Under the pieces are notes generated by a model that saw only the letters and a list, made by a program, of their open reading frames with translations, was not told where the DNA came from and did no database searches. From JAPUDQ01 sp039916485 (GTDB taxonomy: Bacteria; Patescibacteriota; Saccharimonadia; Saccharimonadales; Saccharimonadaceae), in assembly GCA_039916485.1 (NCBI GenBank), contig JBDSLH010000013.1:1-5271 (forward strand): a stretch of 5,271 bases of DNA. The letters are read 5' to 3'. Positions 1 through 5,192 of the stretch are shown piece by piece (position 1 is the first letter of the stretch; each line of letters begins with the position of its first letter). A program made the position numbers and the translations under genes.

Positions 1-2
1 GC

Positions 3-236
3 AGTGCACAGCGAGCATCAGCAGCACACGTGCTACTAGCTGCAGGTTTCAAGCGTGGGCAATCATGGGGCTCAGTAAAGTTGCATGATAAGCACGTGCT
101 CAAAATCGAAACACTCCCTGGTGCGCTTGCACAAGATGTTTATGATGTATCCCATCTTGTAACCCAAACCGTAAAAGCCAAACTAGATATTACTCTTGAT
201 CACGAAGTCAGATTTTTAGGCGAGTTTAAAACGTAG
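3..236 (+). CDS. murB: UDP-N-acetylenolpyruvoylglucosamine reductase, C-terminal part (5' end outside window)
   Basis: MurB reduces UDP-GlcNAc-enolpyruvate to UDP-MurNAc with NADPH and FAD in the cytoplasm, the step after MurA. The frame is open to the left edge of the window, so only the last ~77 residues are seen. They match the MurB C-terminal substrate-binding domain: an AAGFKRG...WGSVKLHDKH block equivalent to the usual 'aGLKG...GgaqvSekHa' motif, then ALAQDVYDVSHLV, then LDHEVRFLG. The Glu of HEVRFLG (bases 204-206) corresponds to the conserved acidic residue of the LEPEVR motif thought to protonate the substrate. The FAD-binding domain and catalytic Ser lie outside the window. The GTG at 30 is internal and not a start. 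The last 11 bases overlap the end of the opposing glyA gene. Confidence 0.88.
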   Translation, partial: SAQRASAAHVLLAAGFKRGQSWGSVKLHDKHVLKIETLPGALAQDVYDVSHLVTQTVKAKLDITLDHEVRFLGEFKT

Positions 237-1497
237 TTGGGTACTTCGATACGAATTGACGTACTTCGGTACGTAATTTTTCGAGTGCAGCATCGTCATC
301 GCGGCGCTCTATGGCTAACTTCATCCACTCAGCGATCTTTACCATATCATTCTCTTTAAGGCCTCTGGTGGTCATCGCGGGAGTACCGAGACGAATACCA
401 CTTGGTTTAAAGGGCGGCAGTGGGTCATCGGCGATCGAGTTTTTATTGAGTGTCAATCCAATTTTATCAATGGCCTTTTCAGCAACACCACCATCTATCC
501 CAAAGCTACTGTAGACATCTGCGAGGATCAGATGGTTGCTCGTACCGCCTGTCACGAGTTTGAAACCTCGCTGCGATAGTTCATCGGCAAGTCGGGCGGC
601 ATTTTTAACGATTTGTGCGGAATACACTTTGAATTCTGGTTGAAGCGCTTCACCTAACGCCACTGCTTTTGCTGCAATGTTGTTCATGTGTGGGCCGCCC
701 TGAGTACCAGGGAATATTGCTCGATCGATAAGTGTCGGGATGTTTTCTAACGTTTTTTCGGGTGCTCTGAGCGGCGTGCTGACAGTACCCATACTGAGTA
801 TCATCCCACCACGAGGGCCTCGCAATGTCTTATGGGTTGTCGTTGTCATCACGTGGAAGCCTGCTTTCAGTGGATTGGCAGAGACACCGCCAGCAATAAG
901 CCCAGCGACATGTGCCATGTCTGCCATCAGTAGTGCACCTACTTCATTACCGATGCTAACAAAACGCTCATAGTCTAGCTCCCTTGGGTACGCAGAAAAT
1001 CCAGCCAAAATAAGTTTTGGCTTGTGCTTGAGGGCAAGTGCACGCAACTCGTCATAATCGATTTCGCCAGTCGTAGGGTCTTTCATTTTATACGGTACAA
1101 AATTGTACAAATTTGCACTTCTAGTCATCGGGTTGCCGTGCGTGAGATGTCCGCCATGACTTAGATCCATAGCGAGGACCGTATCTCCAGGCTCAAGCCA
1201 TGCATAATAGACTGCCTCGTTTGCAGGAGCGCCCGAATGCGGCTGGACATTAGCGTGATCTGCGCCAAATAATTCTTTTGCTCTATCGATCGCAAGCTGT
1301 TCAAGTAAATCCGTATATTCCTGTCCGCCGTAATAACGCTTGCCAGGATAGCCTTCAGAATATTTGTTGGTAAATTCACTACCGAGCGCAGTAAGAACGT
1401 CCTGAGAAACATAATTCTCAGACGGAATGAGCTCAAGCCCTTCGGCTTGGCGTTGTTTTTCTTTAGCTATAAGATTTGCAACAGTAACATCGTTCAT
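226..1497 (-). CDS. glyA: Serine hydroxymethyltransferase
   Basis: This PLP enzyme converts serine and tetrahydrofolate to glycine and 5,10-methylene-THF in the cytosol. It supplies glycine and one-carbon units for thymidylate and purines. The 423-residue product is full length for the family (E. coli 417). Visible motifs are LIPSENYVS (residues 24-32), NKYSEGYPGKRYYGG (44-58), QPHSGAPAN (85-93), MADMAHVAGL (191-200, PLP-contacting Asp193 and His196) and TTTTHKTLRGPRGG (218-231), where Lys223 is the PLP Schiff-base lysine. SGIRLGTPAMTTRG near the C terminus holds the carboxylate-binding Arg. A loop before FPGTQGG (about residues 238-262) is somewhat longer than in E. coli. The ATG at 1497 is preceded by GGAG at 1508-1505 with 7 bases of spacing, which fixes the start. 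It is divergent from murA and overlaps murB at its end. Confidence 0.97.
   Translation of the reverse strand: MNDVTVANLIAKEKQRQAEGLELIPSENYVSQDVLTALGSEFTNKYSEGYPGKRYYGGQEYTDLLEQLAIDRAKELFGADHANVQPHSGAPANEAVYYAWLEPGDTVLAMDLSHGGHLTHGNPMTRSANLYNFVPYKMKDPTTGEIDYDELRALALKHKPKLILAGFSAYPRELDYERFVSIGNEVGALLMADMAHVAGLIAGGVSANPLKAGFHVMTTTTHKTLRGPRGGMILSMGTVSTPLRAPEKTLENIPTLIDRAIFPGTQGGPHMNNIAAKAVALGEALQPEFKVYSAQIVKNAARLADELSQRGFKLVTGGTSNHLILADVYSSFGIDGGVAEKAIDKIGLTLNKNSIADDPLPPFKPSGIRLGTPAMTTRGLKENDMVKIAEWMKLAIERRDDDAALEKLRTEVRQFVSKYPTTF
259..281 (+). terminator. Intrinsic terminator of murB, inside the glyA 3' coding region
   Basis: ACGTAC, a TTCG tetraloop and GTACGT form a perfect 6-bp stem closed by the very stable C(UUCG)G loop, followed by AATTTTT. 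It begins 22 bases after the murB stop and points the right way to end the murB transcript. The same bases encode glyA C-terminal residues on the other strand. A near-copy of the loop region (241-253, 12 of 13 bases the same as 261-273) sits just upstream. Confidence 0.65.
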
Positions 1498-1540
1498 GAG
1501 TCTTCTCCGTTTAATTATATTTGCCCACTCGATGTTCTTT

Positions 1541-1551
1541 GCTATATCATA
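1541..1551 (-). promoter_or_regulatory. Candidate -10 element of glyA
   Basis: On the minus strand TATGAT (1551-1546) matches the -10 consensus at five of six bases. It overlaps TGATATAGC (1549-1541), an extended -10 alternative. Either would start transcription around 1534-1539 and leave a leader of about 40 bases holding the glyA ribosome site. No good -35 is visible, so the exact hexamer is uncertain. Confidence 0.35.
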
Positions 1552-1565
1552 CCCCTAATAATACC

Positions 1566-1577
1566 ATCTCATGAGAT
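1566..1577. promoter_or_regulatory. 12-bp perfect palindrome between glyA and murA
   Basis: ATCTCATGAGAT reads the same on both strands. It lies between the two divergent promoters, about 50 bases upstream of the murA start. Its size suits a dimeric helix-turn-helix repressor. The HTH domain encoded by the adjacent murA fusion is an obvious candidate ligand, but this is inference from position only. Confidence 0.3.
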
Positions 1578-1584
1578 ACGTTGC

Positions 1585-1599
1585 ATATACCTTGTATAT
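1585..1599. promoter_or_regulatory. Inverted repeat ATATAC-CTT-GTATAT over the murA promoter
   Basis: Two perfect 6-base arms are separated by 3 bases, and the right arm overlaps the candidate -35 hexamer TTGTAT (1592-1597) of murA. Half-site spacing of this kind is usual for Xre/Cro-type operators. Binding here would block RNA polymerase. The region is AT-rich, so a chance dyad is possible. Confidence 0.3.
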
Positions 1600-1618
1600 A
1601 TATCGTCTGTGATATAAA
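1592..1618 (+). promoter_or_regulatory. murA promoter with extended -10, near-leaderless
   Basis: TG-A-TATAAA (1610-1618) is an extended -10 element, and TTGTAT at 1592-1597 may serve as a -35 (15-base spacing to TATAAA, 17 to the overlapping TAAAAT at 1615-1620). The expected start point is about 1625-1627, zero to three bases before the ATG at 1628. No Shine-Dalgarno sequence precedes that ATG, which agrees with a leaderless or near-leaderless message. Confidence 0.5.
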
Positions 1619-1627
1619 ATAGCGATA

Positions 1628-3148
1628 ATGAATGATTATAGAAGTAAAATTGGTAAATTAATTAAACAAACACGGGTAACTCGTGATCTTACGCAGTCCG
1701 AATTTGCTATGGCTCTCGGCACAAGCCAGAGTGCCGTTAATCGTATTGAAAACGGCGGGCAAAATGTATCACTTGAAATGCTCGCACGTATTGGTGAAGT
1801 CCTCTCAAGTGAAATAGTATCTCTCAATACTCATGGCAATAACTTGCGTATCCAGGGCGGTAAAAAGCTCAAAGGTACCATAGAAGTCAAAACCAGTAAA
1901 AATGCCGCAGTCGCGCTCCTGTGTGCTGCACTGCTCAATAAAGGCACGACGACGTTACGAAGAGTAGCCAGGATCGAAGAGGTAAACAGAATTATTGAAG
2001 TCCTCAACAGTATTGGCGTCAAAACTCGTTGGGTAGAGCCAAATAACGATCTTATTATTACTCCCCCTGCTAAACTACAGCTCGACAAAATGGATATTGA
2101 AGCTGCCAAAAAAACCCGCACCGTCATCATGTTCCTTGGGCCGTTGCTCCATCAGTACAAATCTTTCAGACTTCCGTATGCTGGTGGCTGTAGCCTCGGG
2201 ACGCGCACAGTTGAGCCACACCTTGATGGTCTACGTGCATTTGGATTAAACGTAGTCGCAGAGACGGAATACTACCAGTCAACAGTCAAAAGGCAAAGTC
2301 CCGGCAAACCTATTATCCTTACCGAACGCGGAGACACGGTAACAGAAAATATCTTGATGGCAGCTGCACTGCATCCTGGCACAACAGTTATTCGCAACGC
2401 GAGTCCAAATTACATGGTGCAAGATGTATGTTTCTTTTTACAAAAGCTTGGCGTTAAGATCGAAGGTATTGGTACAACGACTTTGACCATCCATGGTGTA
2501 GCGTCTATACGCAAAAATGTTGATTACTACCCAAGCGAAGACCCAATAGAAGCAATGAGTTTTATTACAGCCGCGATTGTCACTAAATCAACGCTGACTA
2601 TTTCACGCGCACCTATAGAGTTCTTAGAATTAGAGCTTGCTACTCTCGAAAACATGGGGCTTTTATATGAAACTAGTGATGAATACGTCGCTCGAAATGG
2701 GAAAACTCGACTTGTTGATGTGACCATAAAACCTTCTAATCTTCGCGCTCCCAAGGACAAATTACACCCCTTGCCATTCCCAGGTATCAATATTGATAAT
2801 TTACCGTTTCTTGGTCTTATTGCGACGGTTGCGACCGGCCGAACATTGGTGCATGATTGGTTGTATGAAAACCGTGCGATCTATTTCCTAGAGCTCAATA
2901 AACTTAACGCGTCTGTAGAGATGCTTGACCCACACCGCGTTTATATTACCGGTCCAACAAAGTGGAAACCATCTGACGTGGTAGCGCCCCCAGCGCTCCG
3001 ACCAACCGTCGTAGTTCTCCTCGCGATGCTCGCAACTCCTGGTTCATCAGTGCTTAGGAATGTCTATCAAATGGATCGAGGCTATGAGCATTTAGCGGAG
3101 CGTCTCAATAGTATCGGCGCGGACATACAGCCCCTTTTAGAATTCTAG
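1628..3148 (+). CDS. murA: Xre-type HTH domain fused to UDP-N-acetylglucosamine 1-carboxyvinyltransferase (MurA)
   Basis: MurA transfers enolpyruvate from PEP to UDP-GlcNAc, the first committed step of peptidoglycan synthesis. The 506-residue product has two parts. Residues 1-67 are a Cro/C1-type helix-turn-helix: LTQSEFAMALG (21-31) then TSQSAVNRIENG (32-43), the recognition helix. From about residue 72 (NLRIQGGKKLKG) it is a complete MurA: Lys91-Asn92 of the substrate-binding SKNAA motif, Arg164, the loop GGCSLGTR (186-193) with catalytic Cys188 and Arg193, Asp390 as general base, the ENR motif (414-416), and DRGYEHL (483-489) with the PEP-contacting Arg484. Usual MurA length is about 420, so the extra ~70 residues are the HTH. 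There is no ATG or GTG at the domain junction and no ribosome site before the TTG at 1844, so one fused protein is the natural reading. Cys at position 188 is the common form, not the Asp variant linked to fosfomycin insensitivity. Confidence 0.95.
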   Translation: MNDYRSKIGKLIKQTRVTRDLTQSEFAMALGTSQSAVNRIENGGQNVSLEMLARIGEVLSSEIVSLNTHGNNLRIQGGKKLKGTIEVKTSKNAAVALLCAALLNKGTTTLRRVARIEEVNRIIEVLNSIGVKTRWVEPNNDLIITPPAKLQLDKMDIEAAKKTRTVIMFLGPLLHQYKSFRLPYAGGCSLGTRTVEPHLDGLRAFGLNVVAETEYYQSTVKRQSPGKPIILTERGDTVTENILMAAALHPGTTVIRNASPNYMVQDVCFFLQKLGVKIEGIGTTTLTIHGVASIRKNVDYYPSEDPIEAMSFITAAIVTKSTLTISRAPIEFLELELATLENMGLLYETSDEYVARNGKTRLVDVTIKPSNLRAPKDKLHPLPFPGINIDNLPFLGLIATVATGRTLVHDWLYENRAIYFLELNKLNASVEMLDPHRVYITGPTKWKPSDVVAPPALRPTVVVLLAMLATPGSSVLRNVYQMDRGYEHLAERLNSIGADIQPLLEF

Positions 3149-3159
3149 AGAAGCCTTTA

Positions 3160-3810
3160 CTACTGAGTTACTTTTAGCTTTGGCTCACCATTGAGCCAGG
3201 CGATAGTACCGACAGGCTTTGCCTCGATAACGTCTCTGCCTTTTTCTGGACCCGCAAGATTGCACGAGTAAAGCGTTAGCCGTGTATCTTTCGTGCGTGA
3301 TTCTATTTCAGTTTGAGTGCTCGGTACATCATATTTTTTCGATATTTTATATGCATAACGGACGCCTTTATAATCCACATAGATGTCATCGCCATCTTGC
3401 AGCTTATCAATATGATAAAACGGTGATTTTGCTCGTGTGAGAGATGGCGTAAGGCCAAGGTTAAAGCGGTGTGCCGCCAAAACAAAGTTACCGCCTGTTA
3501 TGGGATCACCATTTTCTGGTGCACGATGCCACGCGCCGCCTTCAAGAGCTTGTTCATTTACCCCTCGAACAACGCTAACGTCGACGCCAATTTTAGGTAT
3601 GTATAATCGATCCTCCCGCAGTTCAGGCTGTCTCTGAACCAATGTGCGAGTTACCTTTTCGGTTTCGCCGAGGGTTGATGGCGAGACCATTGCTCCGAGT
3701 ATCGTAATCCCCGCATAGGTTCCTGCGACTAACAATAATAGGCCTGCGATAAACAGATGAGGTTTGTGTGTACGTTTTTTAGTAGCACCCGTCCTATAGT
3801 TGTATGTCAT
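3160..3810 (-). CDS. Sortase family transpeptidase, single N-terminal membrane anchor
   Basis: Sortases cut surface proteins at a C-terminal sorting motif and join them to the cell wall or to each other outside the membrane. The 216-residue product has a basic N terminus (KKRTHK), one hydrophobic segment (about 18-42) and a sortase beta-barrel starting at LYIPKIGVDVSVV (69-81). The catalytic triad is visible: His114 in VLAAHRF, Cys183 in LTLYSCN (the TLxTC-type motif) and Arg192 in GRDVIEAKPV. Length and motif suggest the class D/E/F group rather than class A or B, but I cannot place it further. The start ATG has only a weak AAGG six bases upstream. The gene converges on murA with 11 bases between stops. 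No LPxTG-like substrate is encoded in the window, so its targets lie elsewhere. Confidence 0.92.
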   Translation of the reverse strand: MTYNYRTGATKKRTHKPHLFIAGLLLLVAGTYAGITILGAMVSPSTLGETEKVTRTLVQRQPELREDRLYIPKIGVDVSVVRGVNEQALEGGAWHRAPENGDPITGGNFVLAAHRFNLGLTPSLTRAKSPFYHIDKLQDGDDIYVDYKGVRYAYKISKKYDVPSTQTEIESRTKDTRLTLYSCNLAGPEKGRDVIEAKPVGTIAWLNGEPKLKVTQ

Positions 3811-3854
3811 TGGTAACCTTTTTTATTTTCTAATTAATCCCAAAAAGAATAATC

Positions 3855-3869
3855 ATATTGTAACAATAT
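3855..3869. promoter_or_regulatory. 15-base dyad over the sortase -10 element
   Basis: ATATTGT-A-ACAATAT is a perfect 7-base inverted repeat around one central base, and it covers the sortase -10 hexamer. Its arms resemble those of phage-434-type operators (ACAA/TTGT). A repressor bound here would shut the sortase promoter. As an RNA it could form only a short AT-rich hairpin, so an operator is more likely than a terminator. Confidence 0.3.
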
Positions 3870-3885
3870 TACTTATGCTTGGGAA
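3857..3885 (-). promoter_or_regulatory. Sortase gene promoter
   Basis: On the minus strand TTCCCA (3885-3880, four of six -35 bases) lies 17 bases before an extended -10, TG-T-TACAAT, with TACAAT at 3862-3857. The predicted start point is near 3850, giving a leader of about 40 bases. The -35 touches the last bases of the upstream GH25-like gene, so the two genes are probably separate transcription units. Confidence 0.5.
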
Positions 3886-3887
3886 GA

Positions 3888-4742
3888 CTAATCTATACAA
3901 GAAACGTTGTAGTCTAAACCTCGAGAAATATACTGAGCCAATATAACGGATCCACCGGCAGTCAATGCCGATGCTTCACACGCTTGCTTTGCTGAAGCTT
4001 GATTGTAGCCACCAGGACGCCAATTTGGCTTACCATTCAGATTGCTTTGTTCATTAACTTTGCCGCCAGTTACCTCACCCCACTGATATGCAGTCGAATA
4101 TAAACCAACACGCATCTTATTATTTGTCAGATATTCAGTCAGGCCTTCAAGGACTGTGATATTACTTGCATAGTCAAAGTCAGACTTACCGAGTTTCCAT
4201 GAGTTTTCTAATTCAACATCTAACCACCATATGTATGCAGTGGGATCGGCGTTTACTCCGGCTTGTTTGACGCTTGTTCCAAACCACGTCACGACGTCTT
4301 CTTGAGCTCTGTTCCAGCCATACTGCCATGCACATGCGAGGGAATCATCTCCTAGACAAACACCATGAGGATTACCTGCGATAAAGCCACCAGATGGGTC
4401 AATATTGTCTTGTGGCCACGATGGCGTATCTAGACCGCCTGGGTTAGCGGTGTTTACATATAGCTGGACTTTATCCTGACTAGTACCTCCGACTGCCTTA
4501 TGGGCCCAAGAGAGCTGCTGAGAGAGACATGGGTTGCCAGTTGTTGCCTTACCCCCATTAACGCCTACGATTCCAAAGGCGTGATTGACTGGCAATTTTA
4601 CCTGACACTGTGGATATGACACATCAATCCCAGTAAGCGTCGGTGTCTTTTTAGTTGCTGGAGCAGCCATAGCTACTTGTGTCGAAAACAATACCAAGCC
4701 AAAAGCAAGTAGCGTTCGTGTGGTGATTGAACGTATATTCAT
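3888..4742 (-). CDS. Secreted GH25-like (glycoside hydrolase-type) domain protein
   Basis: The 284-residue protein has a signal peptide: a basic N terminus, hydrophobic TLLAFGLVLFSTQVAMA (10-26) and likely cleavage after AMA or MAA (26/27). The mature part opens with TGIDVSYPQC (37-46), as GH25 lysozyme barrels open with GIDVS, and has WWLDVELENSW (172-182), whose Asp175-x-Glu177 matches the DxE catalytic pattern of GH25. With Asp40 this gives the expected acidic set, so cleavage of a glycan such as peptidoglycan is plausible but not shown. Similar GIDVSYPQC...YVNTANPG...WWLDVE proteins are, as I recall, common in actinobacteria. Six cysteines (46, 72, 129, 137, 255, 282) suggest disulfides outside the cell. 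No sorting motif or C-terminal anchor is present. The ATG at 4742 is chosen over a GTG at 4787, which would place 15 odd residues before the signal peptide and put the promoter inside the gene. Confidence 0.8.
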   Translation of the reverse strand: MNIRSITTRTLLAFGLVLFSTQVAMAAPATKKTPTLTGIDVSYPQCQVKLPVNHAFGIVGVNGGKATTGNPCLSQQLSWAHKAVGGTSQDKVQLYVNTANPGGLDTPSWPQDNIDPSGGFIAGNPHGVCLGDDSLACAWQYGWNRAQEDVVTWFGTSVKQAGVNADPTAYIWWLDVELENSWKLGKSDFDYASNITVLEGLTEYLTNNKMRVGLYSTAYQWGEVTGGKVNEQSNLNGKPNWRPGGYNQASAKQACEASALTAGGSVILAQYISRGLDYNVSCID

Positions 4743-4749
4743 TAGAATT

Positions 4750-4777
4750 ATTATATCAGTTTTAGACACAGACTCAA
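4750..4777 (-). promoter_or_regulatory. Promoter of the GH25-like gene, leaderless
   Basis: TTGAGT (4777-4772) is followed after 16 bases by a perfect extended -10, TG-A-TATAAT (TATAAT at 4755-4750). Seven bases separate the hexamer from the ATG at 4742, so transcription should begin at 4743 or 4742 itself. No Shine-Dalgarno sequence is present, as expected of a leaderless message. Confidence 0.6.
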
Positions 4778-4878
4778 CACAGAGCACAAAAAAACCGAGT
4801 AATCTCGGTATATTTGCTTGGGGCGAACGCTAGTCGAGTGTCTACGAGACTATACTCAGAGCCAAAGAGGATCAGCAT
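4774..4878 (-). other. Possible 34-codon ORF inside the structured RNA locus, doubtful
   Basis: An ATG at 4878 follows a perfect AAGGAGG (4895-4889) at 10 bases and opens a frame starting MLILFGSEYSLVDTRLAF and ending at TGA 4776-4774. The frame runs through the terminator hairpin and its T run, so an intact message would need read-through. The ribosome site is also buried in a hairpin (4864-4895) with the ATG in its loop. I do not recognise the peptide. The SD may have a role in the RNA rather than serve a gene. Confidence 0.2.
4788..4809 (-). terminator. Intrinsic terminator of the structured RNA locus
   Basis: On the minus strand ACCGAG, loop ATTA and CTCGGT form a 6-bp stem followed directly by a run of T (seven T counting the stem-closing base). 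It separates the RNA locus from the promoter of the GH25-like gene and shows that something on the minus strand to its right is transcribed and ended here. Confidence 0.75.
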
Positions 4879-5044
4879 AAAATATAATCCTCCTTGCGCG
4901 AAGCCGTATGGGGCTTGGTCACGTTCCGCGACCCCGAAACTTCACGATCGAAAGCACAGCTTTCGTCGGAAGATTTCCTTGCGAACTGCCGCTGGCAGTT
5001 CTCACCCACGACCTCCGGACGTAGATTCAAGCTCAACATGCAAT
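4810..5044 (-). ncRNA. Unassigned structured RNA linked to tRNA-His
   Basis: No convincing protein gene covers these bases; open frames on either strand give low-complexity products typical of RNA genes. Six hairpins follow one another: 4983-5001 (8 bp, loop of 3), 4949-4965 (7 bp, loop of 3), 4917-4933 (7 bp with one mismatch counted out), 4901-4916 (5 bp), 4864-4895 (9 bp with one G-U, loop of 14) and 4837-4858 (8 bp with a 3-base bulge). A strong terminator at 4788-4809 points to minus-strand transcription. The RNA contains TCCGGAGGTCGTGGGT (5019-5004) and CGTTCGCCCCA (4829-4819), both exact copies of tRNA-His segments in the same order. I see no promoter of its own after the palindrome, so transcription may come from the tRNA-His promoter. 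I could not match it to tmRNA, RNase P RNA, SRP RNA or 6S RNA. Its 5' boundary is a guess. Confidence 0.5.
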
Positions 5045-5086
5045 CCATATAAAAACACAGACCTAGAGGTCTGAATTTTTATATGG
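5045..5086 (-). terminator. 42-base palindrome after tRNA-His; partial terminator or processing hairpin
   Basis: The arms CCATATAAAAA and TTTTTATATGG are perfect complements, then a 2-base mismatch, then a 7-bp stem CAGACCT/AGGTCTG with almost no loop (in RNA, 6 bp around TCTA). On the minus strand the stem is followed by TG and five T. The outer arm includes the encoded CCA of the tRNA. It is nearly symmetric, so it could act on both strands. Confidence 0.55.
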
Positions 5087-5161
5087 GGCGAACGATGGGG
5101 CTTGAACCCACGACCTCCGGATCCACAGACCAGCGCTCTAACCAACTGAGCTACGTTCGCC
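5084..5161 (-). tRNA. tRNA-His (anticodon GUG) with encoded G-1 and CCA
   Basis: Read on the minus strand it folds as a cloverleaf: G-1 paired with C73, a 7-bp acceptor stem GCGAACG/CGTTCGC, T8-A9, D stem GCTC/GAGC, anticodon stem CTGGT/TCCGG with loop CTGTGGA and anticodon GTG, variable loop AGGTC, T stem GTGGG/CCCAT and T loop TTCAAGC. The extra G at -1 facing C73 is the identity mark read by histidyl-tRNA synthetase. The CCA end is in the DNA (5086-5084). The innermost anticodon pair (31-39) is T-T, a mismatch next to the loop, and 28-42 is a G-U pair. Otherwise the molecule is regular. Confidence 0.96.
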
Positions 5162-5192
5162 ATAGAGGTAAATGCACACGAAGTGCTTGGAT

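Noticed and set aside
1844..3148. MurA starting separately at TTG 1844
   Set aside because: No Shine-Dalgarno sequence precedes it, and the frame continues unbroken from the HTH domain, so a fused protein is simpler.
3181..3198. Hairpin TGGCTCA-CCAT-TGAGCCA type as the murA terminator
   Set aside because: The 7-bp arms overlap at a 4-base loop, but no T run follows on either strand. It is probably incidental to sortase coding sequence.
4743..4787. Upstream GTG start (4787) for the GH25-like gene
   Set aside because: It adds 15 residues ahead of the signal peptide, falls upstream of the promoter's -35, and has no ribosome site.
4819..5019. Group I intron splitting a second tRNA-His
   Set aside because: TAGTC and GACTA elements occur, but in the wrong order and as part of one local hairpin. 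No 5' half of a tRNA precedes the matching segment.
4810..5044. tmRNA, RNase P RNA, SRP RNA or 6S RNA
   Set aside because: There is no 5' strand pairing with the CGTTCGCCCC end and no tag frame ending in Ala-Ala-stop; no GAGGAAAGTCC P4 motif; no TCCGGAAGGAAGCAG SRP loop; and the tandem hairpins do not fit the single long 6S stem.
4814..5074. 86-codon open frame on the + strand
   Set aside because: It runs antisense to the structured RNA locus, has no ribosome site, and its product (rich in Arg, Ser and Pro) is the kind produced by translating RNA genes.
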